Positions 23,834 to 32,273 are shown, counted from the stretch's first letter. The stretch: 38,787 nt of DNA from an uncultured Butyrivibrio sp. (GCA_946536145.1 CAMNEA010000024.1:1-38787), one strand, 5' to 3'. The notes: generated from the letters alone by a model not told the origin. Translations and numbers: made by a program.

Positions 23834-25114
23834 TTATTCCTCAAGAACCCTGTTGCCATTCTGGAAATATCCAACCGGATGGATCATGTGGTCCTCTGCC
23901 TTGGCATCAAGCCCCGAGAGCTGTTTGTCAAAATACATGATGCCGCGAAGAACCGATTCATAGCCAAAGCGTCTCCGTATGTCTGTGACGGCCAGGTCTG
24001 CCCGCAGATACTTCTCCCTCATCTCCTCACTGTTAAAAAGATCTGTCTGATGCGGAGTGGTGTCCGGAACAAGATTCGATACCCGCACGCCCACACTTCT
24101 GATCGGATGCTCCCAGGTATAATTCTCTTTGAACAGTTCAAAAGCATAGCCGGCAATCTCTTCCGAGATGTTGGTAGGTATCTTCACCTTGTGCTGTCTT
24201 GTAAAGCTGTAAAGGCCATTGTCTCTAACGCTTATCCCTATGACATCTCCTATGAAGTGATTCTCCCGAAGCCTTGCGGCAACACTCTCCGATAACAGAT
24301 ATATGACCATCCTGACATCGATATTGTCTACCAGATCCCTCGGAGTCGTCGTGCTGTTCCCGACACTTTTAATCGGCGAGCACTCACCCATGGCTGCCAC
24401 CGGGGTATGGTCCTCTCCTCTTGCGAAAGCATAGAGGACATATCCGACCTTGCCGAATATATGATGCAGGAACTCAGGATCGGCGCAGGCAATATCTCCG
24501 ATAGTCAGGATTCCGTACTTCCTCAGTTTCAGTTCTGTTCTCCTCCCGACATACAGAAGATCCGAAGCCGGGCTCTTCCACAGGATATCCTTGTAGTTAT
24601 CTCTCGTGATCTGCGTTATGGCATCAGGCTTTTTGTAATCGGAGCCAAACTTGGAAAATATCTTGTTCCAGGAAACTCCGATTGATACCGTGATGCCAAG
24701 CTCTCTCTTAATGCGTCCCGATATCTCCCTCGCAATCTCCATCCCGTCTGTTGTACCCAGCATCCTCGCCGAGTCCGTGATATCAAGCCACGATTCGTCC
24801 AGTCCATACGGCTCTACGAGGTCAGTGTAATCCGAGTATATCTTCCGTGCCTTCCCGGAAAAACGTATGTACTCATCATAGTGCGGCGAAACAAAAACCA
24901 CATCCCTGCAGGCCTGTCTTGCCTGCCAAAGAGCCATCCCTGTCTTAACACCTCTTCTCTTGGCAATATAGTTTGCAGTAAGCACTATCCCGTGCCTGGC
25001 CTGCGGATCTCCGCCAACCGCCATGGGGATGTTGCGAAGTGACGGGTCATGGAGCATCTCTACCGCAGCATAGAAACAGTTACAATCTGAATGAAGTATT
25101 ATCCTGTCATCCAT
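23834..25114 (-). CDS. Y-family DNA polymerase (DinB/UmuC-like), SOS-controlled
   Basis: 426 residues, an error-prone translesion polymerase. Palm and finger parts occupy residues 1-170 with metal ligand Asp10 (HSDCNCFYAAVE, Tyr15 at the steric-gate place) and Asp106-Glu107 (LDESWLD). A thumb with helix-hairpin-helix (about 185-235) and a little-finger domain (about 245-345) follow. A beta-clamp-binding motif QTDLF lies near 357. The SDCN start, rather than DMD, is the Firmicute subgroup often annotated UmuC or DinB. The promoter carries a LexA box in its spacer. GGGG lies 7 nt before the ATG. It heads an operon with the 87-residue protein. Confidence 0.93.
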   Translation of the reverse strand: MDDRIILHSDCNCFYAAVEMLHDPSLRNIPMAVGGDPQARHGIVLTANYIAKRRGVKTGMALWQARQACRDVVFVSPHYDEYIRFSGKARKIYSDYTDLVEPYGLDESWLDITDSARMLGTTDGMEIAREISGRIKRELGITVSIGVSWNKIFSKFGSDYKKPDAITQITRDNYKDILWKSPASDLLYVGRRTELKLRKYGILTIGDIACADPEFLHHIFGKVGYVLYAFARGEDHTPVAAMGECSPIKSVGNSTTTPRDLVDNIDVRMVIYLLSESVAARLRENHFIGDVIGISVRDNGLYSFTRQHKVKIPTNISEEIAGYAFELFKENYTWEHPIRSVGVRVSNLVPDTTPHQTDLFNSEEMREKYLRADLAVTDIRRRFGYESVLRGIMYFDKQLSGLDAKAEDHMIHPVGYFQNGNRVLEE

Positions 25115-25157
25115 GCCACATCCCCTTTCACATCAAGTTCTTCGCACTTATGTTCGC

Positions 25158-25169
25158 AAACATTTGTTC
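25158..25169. promoter_or_regulatory. Second, weaker LexA-like box
   Basis: AAACATTTGTTC differs by one base from the Firmicute LexA (DinR) consensus GAAC-N4-GTTC. It lies about 45 bp before the polymerase start and 20 bp downstream of the main box, inside the transcribed leader, where a second repressor dimer could strengthen control. Confidence 0.5.
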
Positions 25170-25182
25170 CTTTTCACCTCTA

Positions 25183-25211
25183 ATTATAAGAACATCTGTT
25201 CTAAAAATCAA
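25183..25211 (-). promoter_or_regulatory. LexA-controlled promoter of the Y-family polymerase operon
   Basis: TTGATT (25206-25211) and TATAAT (25183-25188) have a 17-bp spacer, and the spacer contains GAACATCTGTTC (25190-25201), a perfect GAAC-N4-GTTC LexA/DinR box within the larger palindrome AGAACA-TC-TGTTCT. Repressor binding would cover both promoter elements, which is direct sequence evidence for SOS induction. Confidence 0.88.
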
Positions 25212-25272
25212 CCACCATATATTGTGCTGTCCACTTTATGGTACACAATTATTGCGGCTTAGTCAGGGCGCG

Positions 25273-25306
25273 AAAAAGCCACCATTCCCAAAATGAGAAT
25301 GGTGGC
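25273..25306 (-). terminator. Intrinsic terminator after the phosphatase gene
   Basis: GCCACCATTC (25278-25287) pairs perfectly with GAATGGTGGC (25297-25306) over a 9-nt loop, with five T following on the minus strand (25273-25277). It ends the minus-strand transcript of the upstream phosphatase before the LexA promoter. The other strand has only TTAAATT after the stem. Confidence 0.82.
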
Positions 25307-25347
25307 TTAAATTGCTTATAAAGCATGTATTCTTAGATGATATTTCA

Positions 25348-25469
25348 GAAACCCGCACTGGCTGCGGGTTTCGTGAGAACATGATTCAGGAGTCAACCAA
25401 GCCTTGCGACGAAGTCGCCTTCAAATGGCTTGGTTGATACATTCTTGGATTTTTAATCCAAGAATGTAT
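25348..25469. repeat. Cluster of three further perfect hairpins
   Basis: GAAACCCGC/GCGGGTTTC (25348-25356 with 25364-25372, 9 bp). TCAACCAAGCC/GGCTTGGTTGA (25393-25403 with 25427-25437, 11 bp), enclosing a smaller GCGAC/GTCGC stem. ATACATTCTTGGATT/AATCCAAGAATGTAT (25437-25451 with 25455-25469, 15 bp, 3-nt loop). The last overlaps the phosphatase stop codon and abuts the second. They stand between that gene and its terminator. No gene lies here. Confidence 0.75.
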
Positions 25470-27246
25470 TATATCTGAAGATCAGCATCGTCAGGTCATC
25501 ATACTGCGAAGCTCCCTTTGCAAATTCATCAACCTCTTTTCTGATGCTGTGCAAAAGCTCGTTGGTTCCCTCATCTTTGTGCCTGTTTATCGCCTCAAGC
25601 ATTCCTTCAAGTTCAAGCCTCTTACCCTCAGTATCAGTTGCCTCCGGAAGTCCGTCAGTATACATGAACAGTGCATCGCCGGGCTCCAAAGTGAAGGTCA
25701 TGTCTTTATACATCATCTTTTTCATAGCGCCAAGCACCATGCCGTTATCTGTCTCGATCAGTTCATAGTCGCTATCTTTTCTCTGAATAACGGGGTACTC
25801 GTGACCTGCGTTTGCCTGTATCAGCTCCCCGGTTGAGATAGTCAGTATCCCAAGCCAGACAGTTACAAACATCATTGATTTATTGCCCTCACACAGACTG
25901 TTGTTTACATCGTAAAGGATCTCCGAAGGCTTGCCGCCCATTTGAACCCGGTTTTTCAGCATCGTCTTGGATACTACCATGAAAAGAGATGCCGGGATAC
26001 CCTTCCCCGACACATCACCCATCACCATGCACAGATGGTCGTCGTCGATAAGAAAAGCATCGTAAAAATCCCCACCCACTTCTTTGGCAGGTGACATAGT
26101 TGCGTAGAGATCAAACTCCTTCCTGTCGGGGAACAGCGGAAAATCACTCGGCAGCATATCCGCCTGGATTCTGGTCGCAAGCCCAAGCTCAGTGCTGATT
26201 CGCTCTTTTTCAGCAGTAGCCTTTGTAAGATTTTCTTCATACAAACCAATATCCCGTTCCATTTCCCCAAGCGTGTTGGCAAGGTCTTCCAGTTCGTCAC
26301 CGGTATTCAGCTCTATGGACCCAAAATAGTCTTTTTTTGTATCCCCCATCCTTCGATCCGCTGCATAGCCCTTTGCCGCCTTCGCTACGATATCAATCGG
26401 ATCTGATATCATCTTCTGCATTCTTTTCCGGTATATGCTTCCCATGCCTAAAACTATCAACAGGATCAGCAGAAAGAAAACCAGCAAATATGAAAATACA
26501 TTTGCCCAGAGATGGGTATAAAACGCATCCGCCTCAATAAAAACGACCACATTTTCATCAGGATATGGAAATACCTCATACCAGGCAAAGACAACATATC
26601 TGGGATCGATCTTCATGTAGCGGAAGAGATTTTTGGCAAGCGACCAGCGCTCTTCCTCGATATGATCAAGCTCTACGTCATCGAATCTTCTCCACAGCAC
26701 CTCCTCCACAGGCACCGGTTCACTCCCACCAAATTTCTCCACGTCACACAAAAGTGCCGCCGTATGTGTCTGCTTATCAAATACCATAAGGCAGGAGCCA
26801 TTCAGATCCTCATCATTCCGGTTGAATGAAAGGATTGTTTCCATAACTTTCTGATAATCCTCCCTCTTAGCAAGAGGCGGATTTTCCTCGGTATACCAGC
26901 GGTAGTTCAAAAGCTGTCCATTGGTATGAGCCGGATCCTTTTTCTTCATCCATTTATCGAAATCCGGATTCTCCCGTTCCTGCTTAAGTACCGCATCCAC
27001 AAGTCCCGGCACATCAGCATTGGCCTCAAGCACATCGGCAATTGTTCTGCCCATATAGGCTGTATCAGCATAGCTTTTATTAAGGATATAATACATAAAC
27101 AGGATCACGCTTACTATAAGGACGATCAGCCCCAAAATCACAGAGTGCGCAGCGCTGACAGCCATAACTTTTCTGGCAATTGGCACGCTCTTTCGTCTTG
27201 TTGTTTTATTTTCGTTATTAACAGAACCCGATTCATTATCAGACAT
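25453..27246 (-). CDS. Membrane sensor PP2C-type phosphatase (SpoIIE/RsbU-like)
   Basis: 597 residues. Two membrane segments (about 25-50 and 235-265) enclose an extracellular sensor of about 185 residues. A HAMP-like linker (about 280-335) and a short coiled coil (about 325-355) follow, then a C-terminal PP2C/SpoIIE phosphatase domain (about 360-595). The phosphatase shows the RsbU-type pattern ATRIQADMLPS, EVGGDFYD, MGDVSGKGIPASLFM, NAGHEYP, LFMYTDGLPEA and YDDLTML, with metal-binding aspartates present. Such proteins dephosphorylate an anti-sigma antagonist or similar STAS protein in partner-switching stress pathways; no partner is in the window. The ribosome site is weak. Confidence 0.92.
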   Translation of the reverse strand: MSDNESGSVNNENKTTRRKSVPIARKVMAVSAAHSVILGLIVLIVSVILFMYYILNKSYADTAYMGRTIADVLEANADVPGLVDAVLKQERENPDFDKWMKKKDPAHTNGQLLNYRWYTEENPPLAKREDYQKVMETILSFNRNDEDLNGSCLMVFDKQTHTAALLCDVEKFGGSEPVPVEEVLWRRFDDVELDHIEEERWSLAKNLFRYMKIDPRYVVFAWYEVFPYPDENVVVFIEADAFYTHLWANVFSYLLVFFLLILLIVLGMGSIYRKRMQKMISDPIDIVAKAAKGYAADRRMGDTKKDYFGSIELNTGDELEDLANTLGEMERDIGLYEENLTKATAEKERISTELGLATRIQADMLPSDFPLFPDRKEFDLYATMSPAKEVGGDFYDAFLIDDDHLCMVMGDVSGKGIPASLFMVVSKTMLKNRVQMGGKPSEILYDVNNSLCEGNKSMMFVTVWLGILTISTGELIQANAGHEYPVIQRKDSDYELIETDNGMVLGAMKKMMYKDMTFTLEPGDALFMYTDGLPEATDTEGKRLELEGMLEAINRHKDEGTNELLHSIRKEVDEFAKGASQYDDLTMLIFRYNTFLD

Positions 27247-27370
27247 GCTGTCTATTCCGCCTTATTCATATTAATTCATAATTTACATTCAATCCATCAT
27301 ATCAATATTATCACAATTGTGTATTCATCGTCACTTTATATCGCTTTGCTGTTCACATACTGCAAAAGAA

Positions 27371-27410
27371 TAAAACCGTACTTCGAGATAACAAACCTCA
27401 AAGTACGGTT
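27371..27410 (-). terminator. Terminator after the cyclase-family gene
   Basis: AACCGTACTT (27374-27383) pairs with AAGTACGGTT (27401-27410), with a GAG/CTC continuation in the loop. On the minus strand the stem runs into TTATTC. It lies about 35 bp after the stop of the upstream gene. 27247-27370 otherwise holds nothing I can name. Confidence 0.7.
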
Positions 27411-27444
27411 AAAGATTTAGTAAGCAAATTGTCTGATTTTTAAC

Positions 27445-28203
27445 TTATTCCGTGATTGCCCACACTCTGGCAGGAAGTCCGGTGGCTCCTTCAATTCGCG
27501 GATATGAAACAATTATAACCGCGCCGGCAGGAGTTACCTTATCCAGATTTGCGAGAAGCTCAACCTGAAGTTTCTCATTTTCCAAAACATATCTCTCGCA
27601 GATAAGATCTTCATGCTCCTCCGCAACCGCAGAAGAATCTGTATCCAGAGTCTCATGGCCGTTAGCAGCTGCATTTCTTACTTTATAAATATACTCAAGG
27701 GCCTCCAGCGACCATCCGGGAGCATTTTCTTTGCCCTCTTCATCGATGCCTGATACAGCATCCATATCAGGCCACTTCTTATACCAGTCACTGCGCAGGG
27801 CAACAAAAGCTCCATCCGGGATCGGTCCGTATTTACTCTCAAATTCCTTGATGTCATCTACAGTAACCGCATATCTGGGGTTCTCTTTTGCCTTCTCTGA
27901 AATGTCAACTACAACGAGCGGGAATATAAGATCCTGCACGCCGTACTTTTCCGAAAGGTCTTTTCCCTTGGCGAAGTGTCCCGGAAAATCTATGTGAGTA
28001 CCAAATTGTCCGGGAAATTTAAATGTCTGAATAAGGCACTCAAGCTCCGGCTTACCCCAGTCCCAGACCGTTTTGCCAAGTTCAACAGATCCTTCCGGGA
28101 TCCCCGACCAATACGGACTATCATTGTTTAGAGAATGTGATAGTTCCACCCACTTGTAACCCTTTGCAGCGCTTAATGCATTCCATAATTTGTAGTCTGC
28201 CAT
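27445..28203 (-). CDS. Cyclase-family metal-dependent hydrolase (kynurenine-formamidase-like)
   Basis: 252 residues, cyclase family (PF04199 type). The metal-binding signature is GTHIDFPGHF, with His70, Asp72 and His76. Other conserved parts are the N-terminal LSHSLNNDSP, FVALRSDWYKKW, a later HE/SS segment (TDSSAVAEEHEDL) and the final PAGAVIIVSYPRIEG. Characterised relatives hydrolyse N-formylkynurenine or similar amides and lactones; the substrate here is not evident, and no tryptophan-degradation gene is nearby. GGGAGGGG precedes the ATG. It is a single-gene unit with its own promoter and terminator. Confidence 0.88.
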   Translation of the reverse strand: MADYKLWNALSAAKGYKWVELSHSLNNDSPYWSGIPEGSVELGKTVWDWGKPELECLIQTFKFPGQFGTHIDFPGHFAKGKDLSEKYGVQDLIFPLVVVDISEKAKENPRYAVTVDDIKEFESKYGPIPDGAFVALRSDWYKKWPDMDAVSGIDEEGKENAPGWSLEALEYIYKVRNAAANGHETLDTDSSAVAEEHEDLICERYVLENEKLQVELLANLDKVTPAGAVIIVSYPRIEGATGLPARVWAITE

Positions 28204-28238
28204 TTTGTACCCCTCCCGAGTTTAGTTTTTATAGTTCT

Positions 28239-28267
28239 ATTCTATTCAAACAGACTACAGTTGTAAA
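28239..28267 (-). promoter_or_regulatory. Promoter of the cyclase-family gene
   Basis: TTTACA (28262-28267) and TAGAAT (28239-28244) with a 17-bp spacer on the minus strand, about 36 bp before the ATG. Confidence 0.5.
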
Positions 28268-28353
28268 AGAAAAATATGTTATCGGTACTTATAAGTTTTA
28301 CATCCGTTTCGGCATGAAAGTTCTCCGATCAGATTTTCTATATCAGATATGGC

Positions 28354-29610
28354 TTATTTTTTCTTATACTTAAAAGTCAGTTTAGACTTCTTATTGGAAG
28401 AATTTTTTATTTTTTTCACAATGGCGTTGTATTTCTTTTTACCGGTTGAGTAAATGGTGTAGGTACACTTCCCGCCCTTGTTGTAAAAAGCCTTTGCTCC
28501 AACTGAAGAAAGGTTTCCATATATCTTGAAGTCCTTGATTGCCGTGCCATAAAAAGCTTGTTTGCCAATTGTCGTTACTGTGGCAGGAATAGTAACGCTC
28601 GTTACCTTACTATTGCCTTTAAGGGCTCCTGCCGCTATAGACGTCACTTTAAAAGTAGTACCCTTTACTGTTATTTTAGACGGAATTGTGATCTTCCCGG
28701 TGGCAGTGGTTTTTTTCATGGCTACAGTACTGCCGCTTGTGATGGTGTAGACATTCTTAGATCCGGAAGGTGTAAGTTTTTCACCTTTCTTCATGATCCA
28801 GAAATTCTTTTTACAAGTATCGCAATATGCACCGCATCCGGTTATTATAACGCTGGCTTTACCTGCCTTTTTGTTATTCTTATAGGTAACGATGTAATCA
28901 GAACCCTTTTTCAGCTTCTTTTTGCCAAGAATAACAGACGCTATCTGTGGCTTTTTATATTTGCCATCATAGAGGTAAATTCCCTTTTTCAGAGTGACCT
29001 TCGCCTGTGAAATTGATATTTTGGTTACCGAGGAATGGTCTGTTGGCTCCTTAGTTTTATCGGAATCAGGATTCGTAGTACCATCTGTATTATTATTGCC
29101 ACCAGATTCATTTCCGGTTTCGGAATTGTCATCAACCTGAGCAGGCAGAATCTCTTTGATAACATCACCACACCTGGTGCAGGTCTTTTCAATGTAGCCG
29201 TCTTTGCCGCCGGATGGATTAACTCTTTTGGTTTCAACAAACTTATGCTCACCTGTATCAATATCTACGTTAATAAAATACGCAACCTCGGGGTCTCCAT
29301 TCTCAAGATAGCATTTCATAAGTTCATATTTCTCTTTTCCGCAGCTGAAATCCGTTCTGACAAGTGTATGCTCATGCTTATCACTATAAACAGTTCCATC
29401 ACCGTTATATTCAGTCCAGGTTCTTCCAATTCTCCCACATTTATTAAAAATAATGATGGGATTGTAAATGGAACCGTCCCTGCCAACGTATCCTACATCC
29501 TCAATAGGCCCATAATTTGCAGCAAAGGCTGTAATTTTCTGTGAGCCTATCAGCAAAAGCATCATAAAGAGTATGGAAGCAACTCCTGTAAACAGTTTTA
29601 TCTTTTTCAT
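28354..29610 (-). CDS. BspA-like leucine-rich-repeat surface protein
   Basis: 418 residues from the ATG at 29610 (AGGTGG upstream); a 56-residue in-frame extension is rejected because the signal peptide begins at this MKKIKLFTG. The signal peptide (about 1-30) ends near AFA. A small domain with the CTRCGDVIKEILPA motif follows (about 135-150), as repeated in many Lachnospiraceae surface proteins. A Gly/Asn/Thr linker comes next, then one Ig-like module (about 200-270, VTLKKGIYLYDGKYKKP...DYIVTYKNNKKAGKASV). Leucine-rich repeats of BspA/LRR_5 type (TSIAAGALKGNSKVTSVTIPATVTTIGKQAFYG, about 310-375) follow, and a Lys-rich end. No sortase motif, so it may be secreted or bind the wall by charge. 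Probable adhesion or polymer-binding role. Confidence 0.82.
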   Translation of the reverse strand: MKKIKLFTGVASILFMMLLLIGSQKITAFAANYGPIEDVGYVGRDGSIYNPIIIFNKCGRIGRTWTEYNGDGTVYSDKHEHTLVRTDFSCGKEKYELMKCYLENGDPEVAYFINVDIDTGEHKFVETKRVNPSGGKDGYIEKTCTRCGDVIKEILPAQVDDNSETGNESGGNNNTDGTTNPDSDKTKEPTDHSSVTKISISQAKVTLKKGIYLYDGKYKKPQIASVILGKKKLKKGSDYIVTYKNNKKAGKASVIITGCGAYCDTCKKNFWIMKKGEKLTPSGSKNVYTITSGSTVAMKKTTATGKITIPSKITVKGTTFKVTSIAAGALKGNSKVTSVTIPATVTTIGKQAFYGTAIKDFKIYGNLSSVGAKAFYNKGGKCTYTIYSTGKKKYNAIVKKIKNSSNKKSKLTFKYKKK

Positions 29611-29799
29611 AATGACCACCTCTCTTTCATATTCTGCAATTATTATAGGTATGAAGCCATATGCATAGATAGGTTCATATTTATGACATAGCGCATCGAT
29701 GAGGTGATGACACGGAAAAAGAGTGATAAAATCCGAGTTCTCAGAAATTACCTGCGAATCTAAAAAAAATATAAACACATGGAGATAACAATTGTTTTT

Positions 29800-30273
29800 C
29801 TACTGCTCTTTTAAATTCTCCGCCCTCTCTGCAATGTTCTGTCTGAAGTTAATGACCTCATGTTCATACTCCTCATCCATCAGGGGCGATGTTATGATAA
29901 AGTCTGCTGTCGCCTTATCCGGGGCAAATGGCACGTCATATACCTGCGCAATTCTCATAAGTGCCTTAACGTCAGGGTCATGCGGTGCCGCAGTGAGCGG
30001 ATCGGAGAAAAAGATAACTATATCAACTTTACCTTCGACAATTCTGGCACCAATCTGCTGATCGCCGCCAAGAGGACCTGAGTTGTAGCCCTTTACGGGA
30101 AGGTCTGTTGCCTCGGTGATCATTCTGGCGGTTGTACCTGTGCCAATTAAAAAATGCCTGTTCAGAGTGTCCTGATGTTTTTTGCACCAGGCTATGAGCT
30201 CCTGCTTCTTGCCGTCGTGGGCGATGAGAGCGATATTCTTTTGTTTTCTTAATTTGAGTGATACTGTTTCCAT
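29800..30273 (-). CDS. mgsA: Methylglyoxal synthase
   Basis: 157 residues from the ATG at 30273 (AAAGGAG 8 nt upstream); a 7-residue extension lacks a ribosome site. It converts dihydroxyacetone phosphate to methylglyoxal and phosphate, a bypass used when phosphate is short or sugar-phosphates accumulate. Signatures: IALIAHDGKK, the phosphate loop GTGTTARM, GPLGGDQQIGARI with catalytic Asp71 (same number as in E. coli), FFSDPL and PHDPDVKALMRIA. Single gene. It stands between the surface-protein gene and the tRNA and has no evident operon partner. Confidence 0.97.
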   Translation of the reverse strand: METVSLKLRKQKNIALIAHDGKKQELIAWCKKHQDTLNRHFLIGTGTTARMITEATDLPVKGYNSGPLGGDQQIGARIVEGKVDIVIFFSDPLTAAPHDPDVKALMRIAQVYDVPFAPDKATADFIITSPLMDEEYEHEVINFRQNIAERAENLKEQ

Positions 30274-30381
30274 GGTCAGTTCTCCTTTTATCATTCGGAC
30301 ATAATCTTTATGTTTCTTTACTATTGTAGCATTATTTTACGCTTATTATAGATTATCATGCCTGGCAGGTTAAGCCTTTTG

Positions 30382-30403
30382 TAGGAACCACTTAGGAACC
30401 ACT
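30382..30403. repeat. 11-bp tandem duplication upstream of mgsA
   Basis: TAGGAACCACT occurs twice without a gap (30382-30392 and 30393-30403), between the tRNA terminator and the mgsA leader. It may be a simple duplication or a paired regulator site; there is no further evidence. Confidence 0.5.
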
Positions 30404-30417
30404 TATTTCAAACAAGC

Positions 30418-30456
30418 AAAAAGGCTACAAGCCAGATAAATACTGAACTTGTAGCC
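30418..30456 (-). terminator. Terminator of the tRNA transcript
   Basis: GGCTACAAG (30423-30431) pairs perfectly with CTTGTAGCC (30448-30456). On the minus strand the stem is followed by five T (30418-30422). It starts 12 bp after the tRNA 3' end. Confidence 0.85.
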
Positions 30457-30467
30457 TCTTTATTCAA

Positions 30468-30540
30468 TCGGAGTGACGTGATTCGAACACGCGGCCCCTA
30501 CCTCCCTAAGATAGTGCTCTACCAACTGAGCCACACCCCG
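30468..30540 (-). tRNA. tRNA-Pro (anticodon AGG)
   Basis: 73 nt folding as a full cloverleaf. Acceptor CGGGGTG/CACTCCG with discriminator A, D arm GCTC-AGTTGGTA-GAGC, anticodon arm CTATC-TTAGGGA-GGTAG, 5-nt variable loop GGGCC, and T arm GCGTG-TTCGAAT-CACGT. Loop positions 34-36 read AGG with G37, which fits proline codon CCU (and CCN if A34 is deaminated). The 3' CCA is not encoded. It has its own promoter and terminator. Confidence 0.93.
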
Positions 30541-30578
30541 ATTTGCTGATCACTGTATCTCAATCAGCGACATTGACT

Positions 30579-30607
30579 ATTATATATTGATGCCAGAAAA
30601 AATGCAA
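30579..30607 (-). promoter_or_regulatory. Promoter of tRNA-Pro
   Basis: TTGCAT (30602-30607) and TATAAT (30579-30584) with an exact 17-bp spacer on the minus strand, about 38 bp before the mature tRNA 5' end. It also separates the tRNA from the glycosyltransferase operon. Confidence 0.82.
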
Positions 30608-30632
30608 GCACTTTTTATATCAGAATTTAAAA

Positions 30633-32264
30633 TCAGATTTCCCAGTTGAGGTACACGATAAGAGAACAGATAAGTGTGGCAGCCATTGCAGTATTCATCG
30701 TAAAGCGAAGGATGCTGCCAAGTCTGTCCCCTGTTCTCACAGCCCCTGCGCCAAAGCCCACGGACTTTCCACCCAACATCTGAATCTCCACAAATCCCAG
30801 TGATGTGAATACCAGAGATGCTGTCATATATCTGAAGTCACTGCTGCAGGTGTAGGGATATTTAAATACATACAGGCAGAAACTTAGCAGCATGAATACA
30901 TAGGTGAAAAGCATGAAAGTACTCAAAAGACATTCATCCTCCTGCCCTGTCATCTTCGCCTGCCGCACTGTCCTTACCGCGTACACCCAGAGGAACACTA
31001 CAGTTGTGACAACTGCCAGGATGATCGATGCCACATAGGCTATCTGGGCAAAAGAAAGAAGCGCGTCACCAATCGTTGTCGGGTAGACTTCCGCGAAAAG
31101 CCCTGTCTGGAAGAGTATGACCCAGGTGTTGTGGATTGCCTTCGCGCTTAGCGGGTGGAAAGGGAATTCCACATGAAAGTCAGTGACAGATGGCACTCCG
31201 ATAATAGACCATACCGAGTAATCTCCAGTGTACATAACGGATTCATTGGGAATCAGCGCCGGAGAAGGAATTCCAGGCTTTTCGCCGAATCGGACGATAT
31301 TCCTTACAATATAGGAGAGCCCAATGGGAATGCATACAGCTCCGAATGTAACATACTGGAGAAATATGTTCTTAATAACAACCCTGTTTCCCGATCTCAC
31401 AACCCTTATGAAGTGCAGAAGGAATATCAGCGCAATTGAAAACGCACAAATGGCGGTATTGAGCTTACTTAGCATTCCAAAGCCAAGTGACAGGGCGATA
31501 AGGATGATATTGAGAAAAGTCTTCTCCCTGATCCACACCTGGACACGCCATATAGTCACCAAAAGAAGAAGGAGCGCTAAGATGTCATTGTTGACAGATC
31601 CTGCAAGCACCATCATTCTCGGATGAAAGGCAAACAGAAGCATTCCGCAGGACATAAGCTTTTTGGGCACACCGCTCTCCTCGAGGATGTGGAGCATAAC
31701 AAGCATGCACAGAGCGGAATAGATCAGTGTCGGCACCTGCATATTCTCAAAGGCAAGAGGCTCGGGAACTCCGATAAGCCTCTGGATCGTCATCCATATC
31801 GCCTCTATGATATGGTGAAAAGGCGGATGATAATATCCAAAGTGCTCATAAGGATCCATGTCGGGAATGTGGAAAAATTTGTAGATGTACTCCACATATC
31901 CGATGTGACCGTTGTTGATGTCGGGCGTACCAAATCCCGTGAAAGTTCCTCCGTCATTCTGAAGCGTCCATATATCGGTAAACAGTACATACCAGAACCT
32001 CATCAGCATTCCGCCAAAGATAATGTAGAGAAGTCCGGCCTCGTCGGTCAGCCTTCCCTGCCTCTTTGAAGACATATACAGCGCTGCCGCGAAAAGACCT
32101 ATCGTAAAAAGGGCGGCAAGCTGAACCTGCCCCGCAGCTCCAAATGCCACAGATGTATAATAGTTCCCCTGAAGGACTGCAGCAAGAAGCGCCATCAGAA
32201 AAATAATGATCCTTCCCTTTACATACACTTCCCTGCTGATCCAATTACCACGAAACTCTTCCAT
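30633..32264 (-). CDS. GT39-type (GT-C fold) membrane glycosyltransferase
   Basis: 543 residues with roughly 11-12 membrane helices. After the first helices comes a large extracellular loop (about 90-150) with LQNDGGTF, NGHIGYVEYIY and YYHPPFHH, the pattern of the ArnT/PMT-like GT39 family, in which an acidic residue of this loop acts as base and a polyprenyl-phosphate sugar is the donor. The acceptor is unknown: cell-wall polymer, lipid or protein. The ATG lies 9 bp after the stop of the sugar-binding lipoprotein gene, and its ribosome site GGAG overlaps that stop, so it is the last gene of the two-component/sugar-sensor operon. Confidence 0.85.
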   Translation of the reverse strand: MEEFRGNWISREVYVKGRIIIFLMALLAAVLQGNYYTSVAFGAAGQVQLAALFTIGLFAAALYMSSKRQGRLTDEAGLLYIIFGGMLMRFWYVLFTDIWTLQNDGGTFTGFGTPDINNGHIGYVEYIYKFFHIPDMDPYEHFGYYHPPFHHIIEAIWMTIQRLIGVPEPLAFENMQVPTLIYSALCMLVMLHILEESGVPKKLMSCGMLLFAFHPRMMVLAGSVNNDILALLLLLVTIWRVQVWIREKTFLNIILIALSLGFGMLSKLNTAICAFSIALIFLLHFIRVVRSGNRVVIKNIFLQYVTFGAVCIPIGLSYIVRNIVRFGEKPGIPSPALIPNESVMYTGDYSVWSIIGVPSVTDFHVEFPFHPLSAKAIHNTWVILFQTGLFAEVYPTTIGDALLSFAQIAYVASIILAVVTTVVFLWVYAVRTVRQAKMTGQEDECLLSTFMLFTYVFMLLSFCLYVFKYPYTCSSDFRYMTASLVFTSLGFVEIQMLGGKSVGFGAGAVRTGDRLGSILRFTMNTAMAATLICSLIVYLNWEI

Positions 32265-32273
32265 TTTCCACTC

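Noticed and set aside
23498..24295. Plus-strand 265-residue ORF opposite the Y-family polymerase
   Set aside because: It shadows the polymerase and its partner on the other strand, with no recognisable domain and no ribosome site.
29611..29778. 56-residue extension of the BspA-like protein
   Set aside because: It has no signal features, while a standard signal peptide and ribosome site start at 29610.
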